Positions 25,430 to 32,595 of a DNA stretch of 36,008 bases are shown piece by piece. How positions within the stretch are numbered: the stretch's first letter is position 1; each line of letters opens with the position of its first letter. Origin of the DNA: Corynebacterium yonathiae. Its GTDB lineage: Bacteria > Actinomycetota > Actinomycetes > Mycobacteriales > Mycobacteriaceae. The notes beneath the pieces are model-generated. The model was not told where the DNA came from and did not search any database. It worked only from the letters and a program-made list of their open reading frames with translations. The position numbers and the translations under genes were made by a program. The stretch lies in contig NZ_JAKMUZ010000022.1 of the NCBI RefSeq assembly GCF_027570195.1, positions 1 through 36,008 on the forward strand. The letters run 5' to 3'.

Positions 25430-25886
25430 CACCGTTCGCCCGTGCCCTTTCCTCCGACGGATGCGTAGCTGGGTCCATAACTCCGGCTTCCAAAAGCCAG
25501 AAAGCCGCTATTCCCCACAGAATAAAGACCACCGCTGCCGCGACCATGTGTCCTTCGAGGAAAGGACGAAAGAATATCGGGGACAAACATAAAAGCTGGC
25601 CGCCGAAAAATTTCTTATCCGGTTTTGGCGCCTTAAACGGGTCCTGACGATAGCTGGGGCGGACATTTCCCTGATACATTCCAACCCACATCAGCAGTCC
25701 GAGCATGGCCACCATAAAGGCTAAAAAGACCCAGGCAGGAATGACCTCCGACCATTGGGTCATCACAAAGTAAGCACCGGCTATCACAGTTACCAAGAGT
25801 GCATGAAGGGCTGTTTTCGTGGTCCTTTTGGACTTTCTGTTGACTTCCTCATTAAAGGCCAGTGCCTCGTGCACGCTGTCGCCCAT
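25422..25886 (-). CDS. Membrane protein of unknown function paired with the regulator
   Basis: This 154-residue protein has three hydrophobic segments (ALLVTVIAGAYFVM, IPAWVFLAFMVAMLGLLMWVGMY and MVAAAVVFILWGIAAFWLL) and short charged ends. The ATG at 25886 (MGDSVHEALAF) is chosen because AGGGA lies eight bases upstream and because upstream ATGs fall inside the promoter palindrome. I do not recognise a functional family; two-gene units of an HTH_34-type regulator and such a membrane protein are common in actinobacteria. It is co-transcribed with the regulator downstream. Confidence 0.78.
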   Translation of the reverse strand: MGDSVHEALAFNEEVNRKSKRTTKTALHALLVTVIAGAYFVMTQWSEVIPAWVFLAFMVAMLGLLMWVGMYQGNVRPSYRQDPFKAPKPDKKFFGGQLLCLSPIFFRPFLEGHMVAAAVVFILWGIAAFWLLEAGVMDPATHPSEERARANGDE

Positions 25887-25926
25887 AGCTGCCGTCCCTT
25901 TCGCCTTCGCCCCTCCCTTGTTTTCC

Positions 25927-25932
25927 ACTATA
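25927..25932 (-). promoter_or_regulatory. -10 hexamer TATAGT of the membrane-protein/regulator operon
   Basis: TATAGT directly abuts the palindrome at 25933-25949 and would start transcription about 34 bases before the ATG at 25886. Confidence 0.6.
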
Positions 25933-25949
25933 GAAAGTATCATACTTTC
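25933..25949. promoter_or_regulatory. Operator-like palindrome
   Basis: GAAAGTAT-C-ATACTTTC is a perfect 8-bp inverted repeat about a single central base, placed in the spacer of the promoter. A further GGAAAG half-site follows at 25956-25961. A repressor bound here would block RNA polymerase. The regulator encoded by the second gene of the operon is the obvious candidate. Confidence 0.7.
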
Positions 25950-25979
25950 CCTCCTGGAAAGCAAGGAGTAAAAGAAAAT

Positions 25980-25997
25980 CCGCCGCTATTGCGACGG
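25980..25997 (-). terminator. Intrinsic terminator after the DoxX gene
   Basis: CCGTCGC pairs with GCGGCGG (one G-U pair) around AATA, and is followed on the minus strand by ATTTTCTTTT. This is a typical rho-independent terminator, 15 bases after the DoxX stop. Confidence 0.8.
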
Positions 25998-26012
25998 ACA
26001 ATCTATTAGCGC

Positions 26013-26960
26013 CTAATTCAGCGGATTAACCCCTGCGCCGAAGAACCAGAGTGCAGCGAGGATGGCGATGCCGATTAGCACAAAGACCCAGGAAGTGCCC
26101 AGTGGGCGGCGCGCCCAGGAGCGCTTGAAGTCTAGGGAAATAAAGCCCGGGCCAGTAAACTGCAGTCCCACGGCGACAACGAAGAGAACCAAAGAAAGCC
26201 AGACGGAATCTGGCCAGCTAAAGACGTCCAAACCGGCATCGGTCTGCGCTAGCTCGTGGACAGCGCTAAAGCCGGTCACTACCAAGCCCAGCATGGCAGC
26301 TAGAGGCGTAATGAGTCCCAGCAACAGGAATACACCAGCGATAAGCTGCATGGTCGGAACCGCAATCGACAGCGCGGTATCCCAAGCATAGTTGGTAAAA
26401 TCACCCTCTAGACCGGACAAGCCCTGGCTATCTCCGAGCTCGAAGAAGATTTTTGCACCGGCAATGATTAGGTAGGCGCTCAGTCCGATGCGAATGAATA
26501 GCAGACCAAAGTCGATAGTGCCGCGGCGCCCATAGCGGTGGTAGCCTTCTTTTTCTTCCTGCTCCGCCTGCAGGCGAGCCTCGCGCTCCTCTGCAGTTTC
26601 AGTGCTGAGGGTGCTTTCCACGGGGGCGTCGGCAGTAGCCAGCGCCGACTCTTGCTCGACGCTAGCCGGCGTGCCGGACTCCGGTTGGGCAAATGCTACG
26701 GTCTCCTCGCTGGCACCACTTTGCTGACGCGCAGCCTCATTCGCACTGGAGTAGGACATTACCTCAGTTTCAGGGTGGTCCTGCTGCGCCCGGGAAGGCT
26801 TGATTTCCTGGGGCTCGGCGCGGCCGGCGCGCTCGAAAAGGCCCGGCTTCGAATTCTTCTCACTGGAAACGGAATCTTTGCTCGCGGGCTTGGCGTTGTA
26901 GGTAGGCACGCCCATGTCTTCATCTAACGGTGTGGCTTTATCCGGCTGTTTTTCGCTCAT
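26013..26960 (-). CDS. DoxX family membrane protein with long N-terminal cytoplasmic region
   Basis: This is a 315-residue protein. The first 145 residues are hydrophilic, rich in Ser, Glu, Ala and Gln, and probably disordered, ending in a charged helix (EEREARLQAEQEEKE). The DoxX domain follows from about residue 148 with four hydrophobic segments (FGLLFIRIGLSAYLIIAGAKIFF, MQLIAGVFLLLGLITPLAAMLGL, VWLSLVLFVVAVGLQFTGPG and a last helix before the C-terminus). DoxX proteins are small membrane proteins linked in mycobacteria to redox and detoxification complexes; here no such partner is adjacent. GGAG lies close to the ATG. A good terminator follows. Confidence 0.85.
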   Translation of the reverse strand: MSEKQPDKATPLDEDMGVPTYNAKPASKDSVSSEKNSKPGLFERAGRAEPQEIKPSRAQQDHPETEVMSYSSANEAARQQSGASEETVAFAQPESGTPASVEQESALATADAPVESTLSTETAEEREARLQAEQEEKEGYHRYGRRGTIDFGLLFIRIGLSAYLIIAGAKIFFELGDSQGLSGLEGDFTNYAWDTALSIAVPTMQLIAGVFLLLGLITPLAAMLGLVVTGFSAVHELAQTDAGLDVFSWPDSVWLSLVLFVVAVGLQFTGPGFISLDFKRSWARRPLGTSWVFVLIGIAILAALWFFGAGVNPLN

Positions 26961-27029
26961 AGCTCCAATTTAAGGCACGGGCCTGCGCTTTTGTGGTACC
27001 CGCCACGGCGCGCCGTTGCAGCAAACTGG

Positions 27030-27902
27030 CTAGAGTGCTTCCAAGCCGCTTGCGGCCTCAATCACCGAACGCGTGAGCTCACCCAAAACCTCCGATTCCA
27101 AACGCCAACGCTGCCAATATAGGTCGATATCGAGCGGGGAGTCATCGAGAAGCACCAGCTCCTTCGCCTCTAAAAGCGGCAGTGCCTGGGCCTGGGGCAG
27201 CAATCCCCACCCTAGGCCGACGCGAACCGCCTCGAGGTAGCCCTCGGAAGAGGGAATCTGCGACACCCGGGCACGCACCACGGCCGAATCAATGAAGCGC
27301 TCGCGCATGGCATCATCCAATACCTGATCGTTGGGACCATATCCCACCAAGGGCATGGTTTCCCAGGTCAGCCTACCGCTATGGAAGCTCTCTGCAATAT
27401 GCGGCGCCGCCACTGGGTAATAGCGCATGGTGCCCAAAAAGCTAGACTCGCAACCCGAGACCGGCGTAGCTTCCCTCGTTACTGCACCCAGCACATCGCC
27501 ACGCCGCAACATGGCTAAGGTGCGTGCTTCATCCTCAATCCGGATGCGCAAAGCTACGTCGCCCCGCCGCGCGGTATCACTCAGGACCTTTGTAAACCAT
27601 GTCGCGAGGGAATCCGAGTTCACGGCCACAGACAGCGGGACCCGAGCTAGGCGATGGCCTAGGCGGGCATCCGTTTCTGCCTGCACTAACGCCATGCGGC
27701 GGGCGGACTGGACAAGGATCTCGCCCGCTTCCGTGGCGGTTACCGGGGTGGCACGGCGAAGGAGTACTCGTCCGGTGCTCGACTCCAAGGCCTTGATACG
27801 CTGGCTCACCGCAGACGGCGATATACCGAGCACGGCCGCGGCAACGTCAAAGCTGCCTTCGTCCACGATCGCAAGCAAGGTTTCTAGGTGCACCGGGTTC
27901 AT
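27030..27902 (-). CDS. lysG: LysR-type activator of lysine/arginine export
   Basis: This is a 290-residue LysR-family regulator, the same length as C. glutamicum LysG. It has an N-terminal winged helix (HLETLLAIVDEGSFDVAAAVLGISPSAVSQRIKALE) and a C-terminal effector-binding domain that senses lysine, arginine or histidine. It is divergent from lysE, the gene it activates in C. glutamicum, with 70 bases between the two ATGs. A -10-like TAGAAT ends six bases before the ATG, so the mRNA may be leaderless. Confidence 0.93.
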   Translation of the reverse strand: MNPVHLETLLAIVDEGSFDVAAAVLGISPSAVSQRIKALESSTGRVLLRRATPVTATEAGEILVQSARRMALVQAETDARLGHRLARVPLSVAVNSDSLATWFTKVLSDTARRGDVALRIRIEDEARTLAMLRRGDVLGAVTREATPVSGCESSFLGTMRYYPVAAPHIAESFHSGRLTWETMPLVGYGPNDQVLDDAMRERFIDSAVVRARVSQIPSSEGYLEAVRVGLGWGLLPQAQALPLLEAKELVLLDDSPLDIDLYWQRWRLESEVLGELTRSVIEAASGLEAL

Positions 27903-27908
27903 GAAGCT

Positions 27909-27914
27909 ATTCTA
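27909..27914 (-). promoter_or_regulatory. -10 hexamer TAGAAT of lysG
   Basis: TAGAAT on the minus strand ends six bases before the lysG ATG. It is compatible with a leaderless or near-leaderless transcript. Confidence 0.4.
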
Positions 27915-27935
27915 AACCAACTGAAGAAGCATTAA

Positions 27936-27949
27936 CTGGACTAATCCAG
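27936..27949. promoter_or_regulatory. Candidate LysG binding site in the lysG-lysE gap
   Basis: CTGGA-CTAA-TCCAG is an inverted repeat with five-base arms, centred about 30 bases before lysE. Interrupted dyads at this place are typical of LysR-type activator sites. Confidence 0.5.
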
Positions 27950-27972
27950 CCTAAGAATTCACACTGGAAGGC

Positions 27973-28665
27973 ATGTCCATCGTGCTTGCTGGTTTCTTTC
28001 TGGGATTATCGCTCATCGTGGCCGTCGGCCCGCAAAATGCCATGCTGCTTAAATTCGGCATCCGCCGTGATCACATCGGTTTAATCATTGCCGTCTGCGC
28101 GCTTTCCGACGTCATCCTGATTACCTCCGGCACAGCCGGCGTGGGCTACCTGGTAGAAAAATTCCCCTCCGCCCTGCAAGTCCTCAAATACGTCGGCGCG
28201 GCCTATCTGGCTTATTTCACCTTCACCTGCTTCCGCGATGCGTTTAAGACCAAAGGCGAGGCCATTGAGGTCGAATCCACCCAGCCGAAAGCCCCACAGG
28301 AAGTCGCCACCTTCGATGGGTCCACGTCCCGCAGCACGACAAAGACTAAAACTCGCCTGGAGATAAAGCGCTCCCCCTCCTGGGTTAAGCCGCTTCTGAC
28401 CGCCCTGGCCTTAACATGGCTCAACCCAGGCGCCTACGTGGACGTGGTGGTAATGCTCGGCAGCATTGCCAACCAATACGGCGAATCAGGGCGCTGGCTT
28501 TTCGCCGTGGGTGCTATCTGCGCCAGCTTCACTTGGTTCCCGTTTATCGGCTTTGGCGCCGCACGATTTTCCCATGTGCTGTCCCGACCCACGGTATGGC
28601 GCTGGATCAACTTCGGTATCGGCGTCATCATGATTGGCCTAACGCTCAAGTTGCTCCTGCTCTAG
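27973..28665 (+). CDS. lysE: Basic amino acid (lysine/arginine) exporter
   Basis: This 230-residue LysE-superfamily membrane protein exports excess L-lysine and L-arginine in exchange for protons or hydroxide. The N-terminal VAVGPQNAMLLKFGIRRDH motif, a central hydrophilic loop (about residues 85-140) and the conserved LTWLNPGAYVDVVVMLGS and WRWINFGIGVIM regions match C. glutamicum LysE. About six hydrophobic segments are present. A GGAAGG purine run sits unusually close to the ATG (one base), so either an alternative start or weak initiation is possible. Divergent lysG is its expected activator. Confidence 0.94.
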   Translation: MSIVLAGFFLGLSLIVAVGPQNAMLLKFGIRRDHIGLIIAVCALSDVILITSGTAGVGYLVEKFPSALQVLKYVGAAYLAYFTFTCFRDAFKTKGEAIEVESTQPKAPQEVATFDGSTSRSTTKTKTRLEIKRSPSWVKPLLTALALTWLNPGAYVDVVVMLGSIANQYGESGRWLFAVGAICASFTWFPFIGFGAARFSHVLSRPTVWRWINFGIGVIMIGLTLKLLLL

Positions 28666-28686
28666 GGGCCGGGTTCAAAGGGCCGC

Positions 28687-29757
28687 CTAATTGCCGCGAA
28701 CGCGCGACGCGGTCGCACCGGCCCACCGGTTGATTCCGGCGTCGTGGGCGACGTCGTCAATCGCACCCAGCTCCTCCGCACTGAAGTCGAGGTTGTCCAG
28801 TGCCCCTAGGTTATGCTCGAGCTGCTCCACCGAAGAAGCGCCCAAAAGCGCCGAGGTTAGCGTGCGATCGCCTTGGTCGCGCAGTACCCACGAAATAGCC
28901 ATCTGAGCTAGAGACTGTCCACGCTTGCGCGCAATATCGTTTAGGGCGCGAATCATCGACAGGTTCTCCTCATTGAGCCAGTCCTTCTCCAAGGTCTTAT
29001 TCTTCGCCGCGCGGGAATCGGCGGGAATGCCATCAATATAACGATCCGTGAGCATGCCCTGTGCCAGCGGCCCGAAACCGATGACGCCCAGTCCGCTACG
29101 CCCGGTGACGTCAAGCAGCGACTCGCCGTCTTCGCCAGGACGTTCAATCCAACGGTTGAGAATGGAATAGCTTGGCTGATGAATCAGCAGCGGGCAGCCT
29201 TCCTCTTCCATAAATTCCACGGCCTCCGCGGTAAGCTCCGGCCCATAGGAGGAAATGCCCACATAGAGGGCCTTGCCCGAAGCCACGATATCGCGCAACG
29301 CATAAAGGGTCTCCTCCAGCGGGGTGTCTGGATCCGGGCGGTGGTGATAGAAGATATCCACGTAATCCAAGCCCATGCGCTTGAGCGACGCATCCAGTGA
29401 ACTCACCAGGTACTTGCGGGAGCCACCAAAGCCGTATGGGGAGTCATTCATCACCCAACCGGCCTTGGAAGAGATGATCATTTCATCGCGGAAGGGGCGG
29501 AAATCACGAGCGAAGATGCGGCCGAAGTTGTCTTCGGCGGCGCCTGGCTCGGGACCATAGTTATTGGCCAAATCGAAATGAGTAATCCCCCGGTCATATG
29601 CTGCGCGCAGAATCTCGCGCTGCGTGGCCAGGGGACGGTCATCGCCGAAGTTCTGCCACAGGCCAAGGGAAATGGCCGGCAGCTTCAGCCCAGAGTTTCC
29701 TACTCGTCGGTACTCCATTGAATCATAACGGTCAGTTGCGGGGGCATAGATACTCAT
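28687..29757 (-). CDS. Aldo-keto reductase, YghZ/GAP-reductase type
   Basis: This 356-residue NADPH-dependent aldo-keto reductase has the catalytic tetrad in place: Asp and Tyr in HFDLANNYGPEPG, Lys in ISSKAGW and His in FYHHRPD. The longer loop, WQNFGDDRP and the C-terminal LLGASSVEQLEHNLGAL place it with the L-glyceraldehyde-3-phosphate reductase/Kv-beta-like group (YghZ, MgrA), which detoxifies methylglyoxal and related aldehydes. The ATG at 29757 follows the stop of the YkvI gene by 17 bases, so the two are co-transcribed. It is convergent with lysE (21 bases). Confidence 0.88.
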   Translation of the reverse strand: MSIYAPATDRYDSMEYRRVGNSGLKLPAISLGLWQNFGDDRPLATQREILRAAYDRGITHFDLANNYGPEPGAAEDNFGRIFARDFRPFRDEMIISSKAGWVMNDSPYGFGGSRKYLVSSLDASLKRMGLDYVDIFYHHRPDPDTPLEETLYALRDIVASGKALYVGISSYGPELTAEAVEFMEEEGCPLLIHQPSYSILNRWIERPGEDGESLLDVTGRSGLGVIGFGPLAQGMLTDRYIDGIPADSRAAKNKTLEKDWLNEENLSMIRALNDIARKRGQSLAQMAISWVLRDQGDRTLTSALLGASSVEQLEHNLGALDNLDFSAEELGAIDDVAHDAGINRWAGATASRVRGN

Positions 29758-29774
29758 AGCACCCCATTGTCCGC

Positions 29775-31202
29775 TTAATTCTTCGGCTTGTCAGCCTGCG
29801 GCAGGTCCTCATCTTCCTCAGGGTCGCCGGATGCACCGGTTTCTTCGACCCACTTTTCAATTTCTTCCGGGGTGCGATCGGTTTCTACCGCATCACGCTC
29901 GGTGTAGTAGGAGTAATCGTGGCGCTTTTCTTCGTACTTTTTCTTGTCAAAGTCCACGTCATCGTCGCCGTCGAGCTCATCGGTGACTTCCTCCACCAGC
30001 TCATCGTACAGGGCCTCGTTGTCCATATTGGAGTCCTCGATGTGCTGGCCAATTTCATCGTCATAGCGCTCGGCGTCATATTCCTTGTCTGGGTGCAGCT
30101 TCAGGTGCATGAGGGCGCGTACGCGCTCACGGCGCACAGCCTCATCCTGGATCTGAGACTGGCTGCGGAACCATGCGAAGACCAAGATGGCAACCATCAA
30201 GATGCCCATGTAGCCAATGATTGGGTAGATGTAGTTCATCAAGGTCTTAAAGCCTGCGAAGGACACCGCGAAACCAGCCAAGCAGCCAATGACGAAGATT
30301 ACCGGGAAACGCTTCTCATGGCCGGCAGACAAGCGCTTGCCCAGCGCGTAGAACATGCCGATGGCGGTATTGAAGATCATCAAGTAAATGATGACCGCCA
30401 TGATGGCGCCCAGAGTCGGGTTAATACTATCGACCAAAGACAGCATCGGGATATCGGAGCCTTGCGCCTCGTCCGAATTCATCAACAAGGAAAAACCGGC
30501 AAGCCCCATCATGATGGAGTAGATGATACCGCCTACGACGCCGCCCCAGCCGGCTTCGCGCGGGCTAATATTGTCGCCGCCGATAACCAAGGACATGGAC
30601 ACGGCAAGCATGAGGGCAAGGCCGTTGTAGTTCAGTGCGGAAATCAGCCAGTTCCCAATAGGGGTATCGATCTGGCTGGAGGCGTCCATGGCAGCACCGA
30701 TATCGTCCGGCATGTTAAGGCCGGTGTAGATAGCTACGCCAATGACCGCAATGATGATGGTCGGTGTTACCGTGCCGATAACCTTGGATACCTTATCCAC
30801 GTCGAGCATGCCGACGAGCAAGACCAAGACCAACATGAGAGTGGAACCGATCCACGTCTTCCAGCCAAACTGCTGCTCCATGTTAGAGCCGGCACCGGCC
30901 AGCATCACAAAACCAATGGCAAAGAGGGTGATGATGACCGCCACATCCAGCAATTTGGAGACGATCGGGTGGGTGACATTGCGGAAAACAGTATTGTGTT
31001 CCGAGGCGTGGAAATAGCTTCCCAACTGCAAGAACACTGTACCCGCGAGGGTCATGACGAGTGCGGCGATAATGATGCCAGGAATGCCCCAGGTGCCAAA
31101 GGCAGTGAAGTACTGCACCACCTCTTGTCCCGTGGCAAAGCCTGCGCCGACCAGCAAGCCCACGAAGGACATTGCAATGGCGATAATGTTTTTAGAAGAC
31201 AC
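29775..31202 (-). CDS. YkvI-family membrane transporter with acidic C-terminal tail
   Basis: This is a 475-residue protein. Residues about 1-345 form about ten transmembrane segments of an APC/LeuT-like fold, with the opening motif VGLLVGAGFATGQEVVQYF that recalls amino-acid transporters, and IGGDNISPREAGWGGVVGG in the middle. The substrate is unknown. Residues about 350-475 are a hydrophilic tail rich in Asp, Glu and Tyr (for example DELDGDDDVDFDKKKYEEKR), likely cytoplasmic and unusual for a transporter. The start is a GTG at 31202; the only ribosome-binding-like stretch is TTAGG. It is followed by the aldo-keto reductase. A hairpin (31248-31284) and a TTCCTTAAGGAA palindrome lie in the leader. 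Confidence 0.82.
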   Translation of the reverse strand: MSSKNIIAIAMSFVGLLVGAGFATGQEVVQYFTAFGTWGIPGIIIAALVMTLAGTVFLQLGSYFHASEHNTVFRNVTHPIVSKLLDVAVIITLFAIGFVMLAGAGSNMEQQFGWKTWIGSTLMLVLVLLVGMLDVDKVSKVIGTVTPTIIIAVIGVAIYTGLNMPDDIGAAMDASSQIDTPIGNWLISALNYNGLALMLAVSMSLVIGGDNISPREAGWGGVVGGIIYSIMMGLAGFSLLMNSDEAQGSDIPMLSLVDSINPTLGAIMAVIIYLMIFNTAIGMFYALGKRLSAGHEKRFPVIFVIGCLAGFAVSFAGFKTLMNYIYPIIGYMGILMVAILVFAWFRSQSQIQDEAVRRERVRALMHLKLHPDKEYDAERYDDEIGQHIEDSNMDNEALYDELVEEVTDELDGDDDVDFDKKKYEEKRHDYSYYTERDAVETDRTPEEIEKWVEETGASGDPEEDEDLPQADKPKN

Positions 31203-31247
31203 AGTTGCCTAACTTTTGTAGCGAATATCTCTCGCATACTGGTGCGC

Positions 31248-31284
31248 GCGGCCCTTGTCCCCCACTCCCCAGCACGTGGGCCGC
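31248..31284. repeat. Inverted repeat in the 200-bp region upstream of the YkvI gene
   Basis: GCGGCCC and GGGCCGC pair across 23 bases, about 46 bases before the YkvI start. A perfect 12-bp palindrome TTCCTTAAGGAA follows at 31301-31312. Either could be regulatory; neither is recognised. Confidence 0.35.
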
Positions 31285-31402
31285 ACAACGCCAATATGCG
31301 TTCCTTAAGGAATGGTACGTAAGTGACGCGCCAAACACCTACTGACGCATACCGTTGTTGTGCTAAATCACATTTGGGGATATAGCGAAGTTAACTAACG
31401 CC

Positions 31403-32455
31403 CTAGTTTTCGAAGGTCGAGGTATCGATCACAAAACGGAACTTTACATCGCCGGCCACCACACGTTCATAGGCCGCATCGACATCGTGGACGCCGATCT
31501 TCTCAATGACGGCACCGATGCCGTGCTCGGCGCAGAAATCCAGCATTTCCTGGGTCTCTGCAATACCGCCGATATTATTTCCCGTCAGTACCTTACCGCC
31601 GCCGACGAGGCTGCTCATGTGGATTCCCAGTTCCTCTGGTGGAAGGCCGACCACAGACATAATGCCGCGCGGTTTAAGCAGCTGCAGATAATCATTGAGT
31701 GAATACTGGGCAGAAATGGTGGACAAGATGACATCGAATTCGCCGCGGTGGTTGGCAAAGAAATCCTCGTCCTCACCGGTGGCGAGAATGTGCTTCGCCC
31801 CGAGTTCGTACGCTTCCTTTTCCTTGCGCAGGGAGCGCGAAATCACAGTTACTTCCGCGCCCTTAGCCGCCGCGATCTGGACGCCCATGTGCCCCAAACC
31901 GCCCAAGCCCACTACAGCAACCTTGTCCCCCTCCTTGATCTGCCAGCGGGCCAAAGGCGAATAGGTGGTGATTCCGGCGCATAGCAGCGGGGCCGCTTCG
32001 TCAAAATCAATATCCTCTGGGATGGTGCATACGAAGCCTTCGTTGACGACTACCTTCTGCGCGTAGCCACCTTGGGTAATGGTGCCGTCTACGTCTTCGG
32101 AGTTATAGGTGCCAACATTGCCATTAAGGCAGTTCTGCTCTTGGCCGTTGCGGCATTGTTCGCACTCGCCACAAGAGTTCACCAGGCAGCCCACACCAAC
32201 GCGGTCCCCCACCTTAAATTTGGTGACCTTATCTCCCACGGCCTCCACTACACCGGCGATCTCGTGGCCTACAGTCAACGGAAAATGGGCCTGGCCCCAC
32301 TCGTTGCGAATGGTATGAATATCGGAGTGGCAAATGCCTGCTGCTTTAATATCAATGACCACGTCATCCTCGCGCGGATCGCGGCGTTCAATTTCTACGA
32401 CCTTAAAGGGTGCTTCAGGGCTTTCCTTTTGCAATACTTTGCTTTTAATTGACAT
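31403..32455 (-). CDS. Zinc-dependent NAD(P) alcohol dehydrogenase
   Basis: This 350-residue medium-chain dehydrogenase has catalytic-zinc ligands in GICHSDIH and GHE, and structural-zinc Cys residues in CGECEQCRNGQEQNC. The Rossmann loop GLGGLGHMGVQIAAAKG is followed by SRSLRKEKEA, whose Ser-Arg after the second strand favours NADP. The sequence groups with the YahK/cinnamyl-alcohol dehydrogenase-like enzymes that reduce a broad range of aldehydes. The ATG at 32455 is preceded by the -10-like TAGGGT seven bases upstream and may be leaderless; a GTG at 32461 is also in frame. It is transcribed alone. Confidence 0.9.
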   Translation of the reverse strand: MSIKSKVLQKESPEAPFKVVEIERRDPREDDVVIDIKAAGICHSDIHTIRNEWGQAHFPLTVGHEIAGVVEAVGDKVTKFKVGDRVGVGCLVNSCGECEQCRNGQEQNCLNGNVGTYNSEDVDGTITQGGYAQKVVVNEGFVCTIPEDIDFDEAAPLLCAGITTYSPLARWQIKEGDKVAVVGLGGLGHMGVQIAAAKGAEVTVISRSLRKEKEAYELGAKHILATGEDEDFFANHRGEFDVILSTISAQYSLNDYLQLLKPRGIMSVVGLPPEELGIHMSSLVGGGKVLTGNNIGGIAETQEMLDFCAEHGIGAVIEKIGVHDVDAAYERVVAGDVKFRFVIDTSTFEN

Positions 32456-32462
32456 GCTCACG

Positions 32463-32468
32463 ACCCTA
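32463..32468 (-). promoter_or_regulatory. -10 hexamer TAGGGT, probable leaderless start
   Basis: TAGGGT ends seven bases before the alcohol dehydrogenase ATG. A second TAGGGT copy lies 12 bases further upstream (32475-32480). Confidence 0.4.
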
Positions 32469-32537
32469 CGCGTAACCCTACTGACCTCGCATAACGAAAA
32501 TAATCACCAATTTTGACGGAGGAAGGAAGGCATGAAA

Positions 32538-32585
32538 AAGCCAGCCACGCCTCCTCTTCGAGGAAAGTGCAAGCGCGGCTGGCTT
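32538..32585 (-). terminator. Intrinsic terminator after gatB
   Basis: On the minus strand AAGCCAGCC-G-CGC pairs with GCG-T-GGCTGGCTT (one mismatch) and is followed by TTTTT. It lies just beyond the gatB stop, with a 22-base loop region. Confidence 0.85.
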
Positions 32586-32595
32586 AATGTGGTGC

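Noticed and set aside
27005..27016. Palindrome ACGGCGCGCCGT after lysG as a terminator
   Set aside because: The stem is only four bases once a loop is allowed, and there is no T-run.
29919..31322. 467-codon open frame on the plus strand
   Set aside because: It is antisense to the YkvI transporter. Its composition (His, Gln, Asp, Val) is what the opposite strand of membrane-protein codons gives, and it has no recognisable domain.
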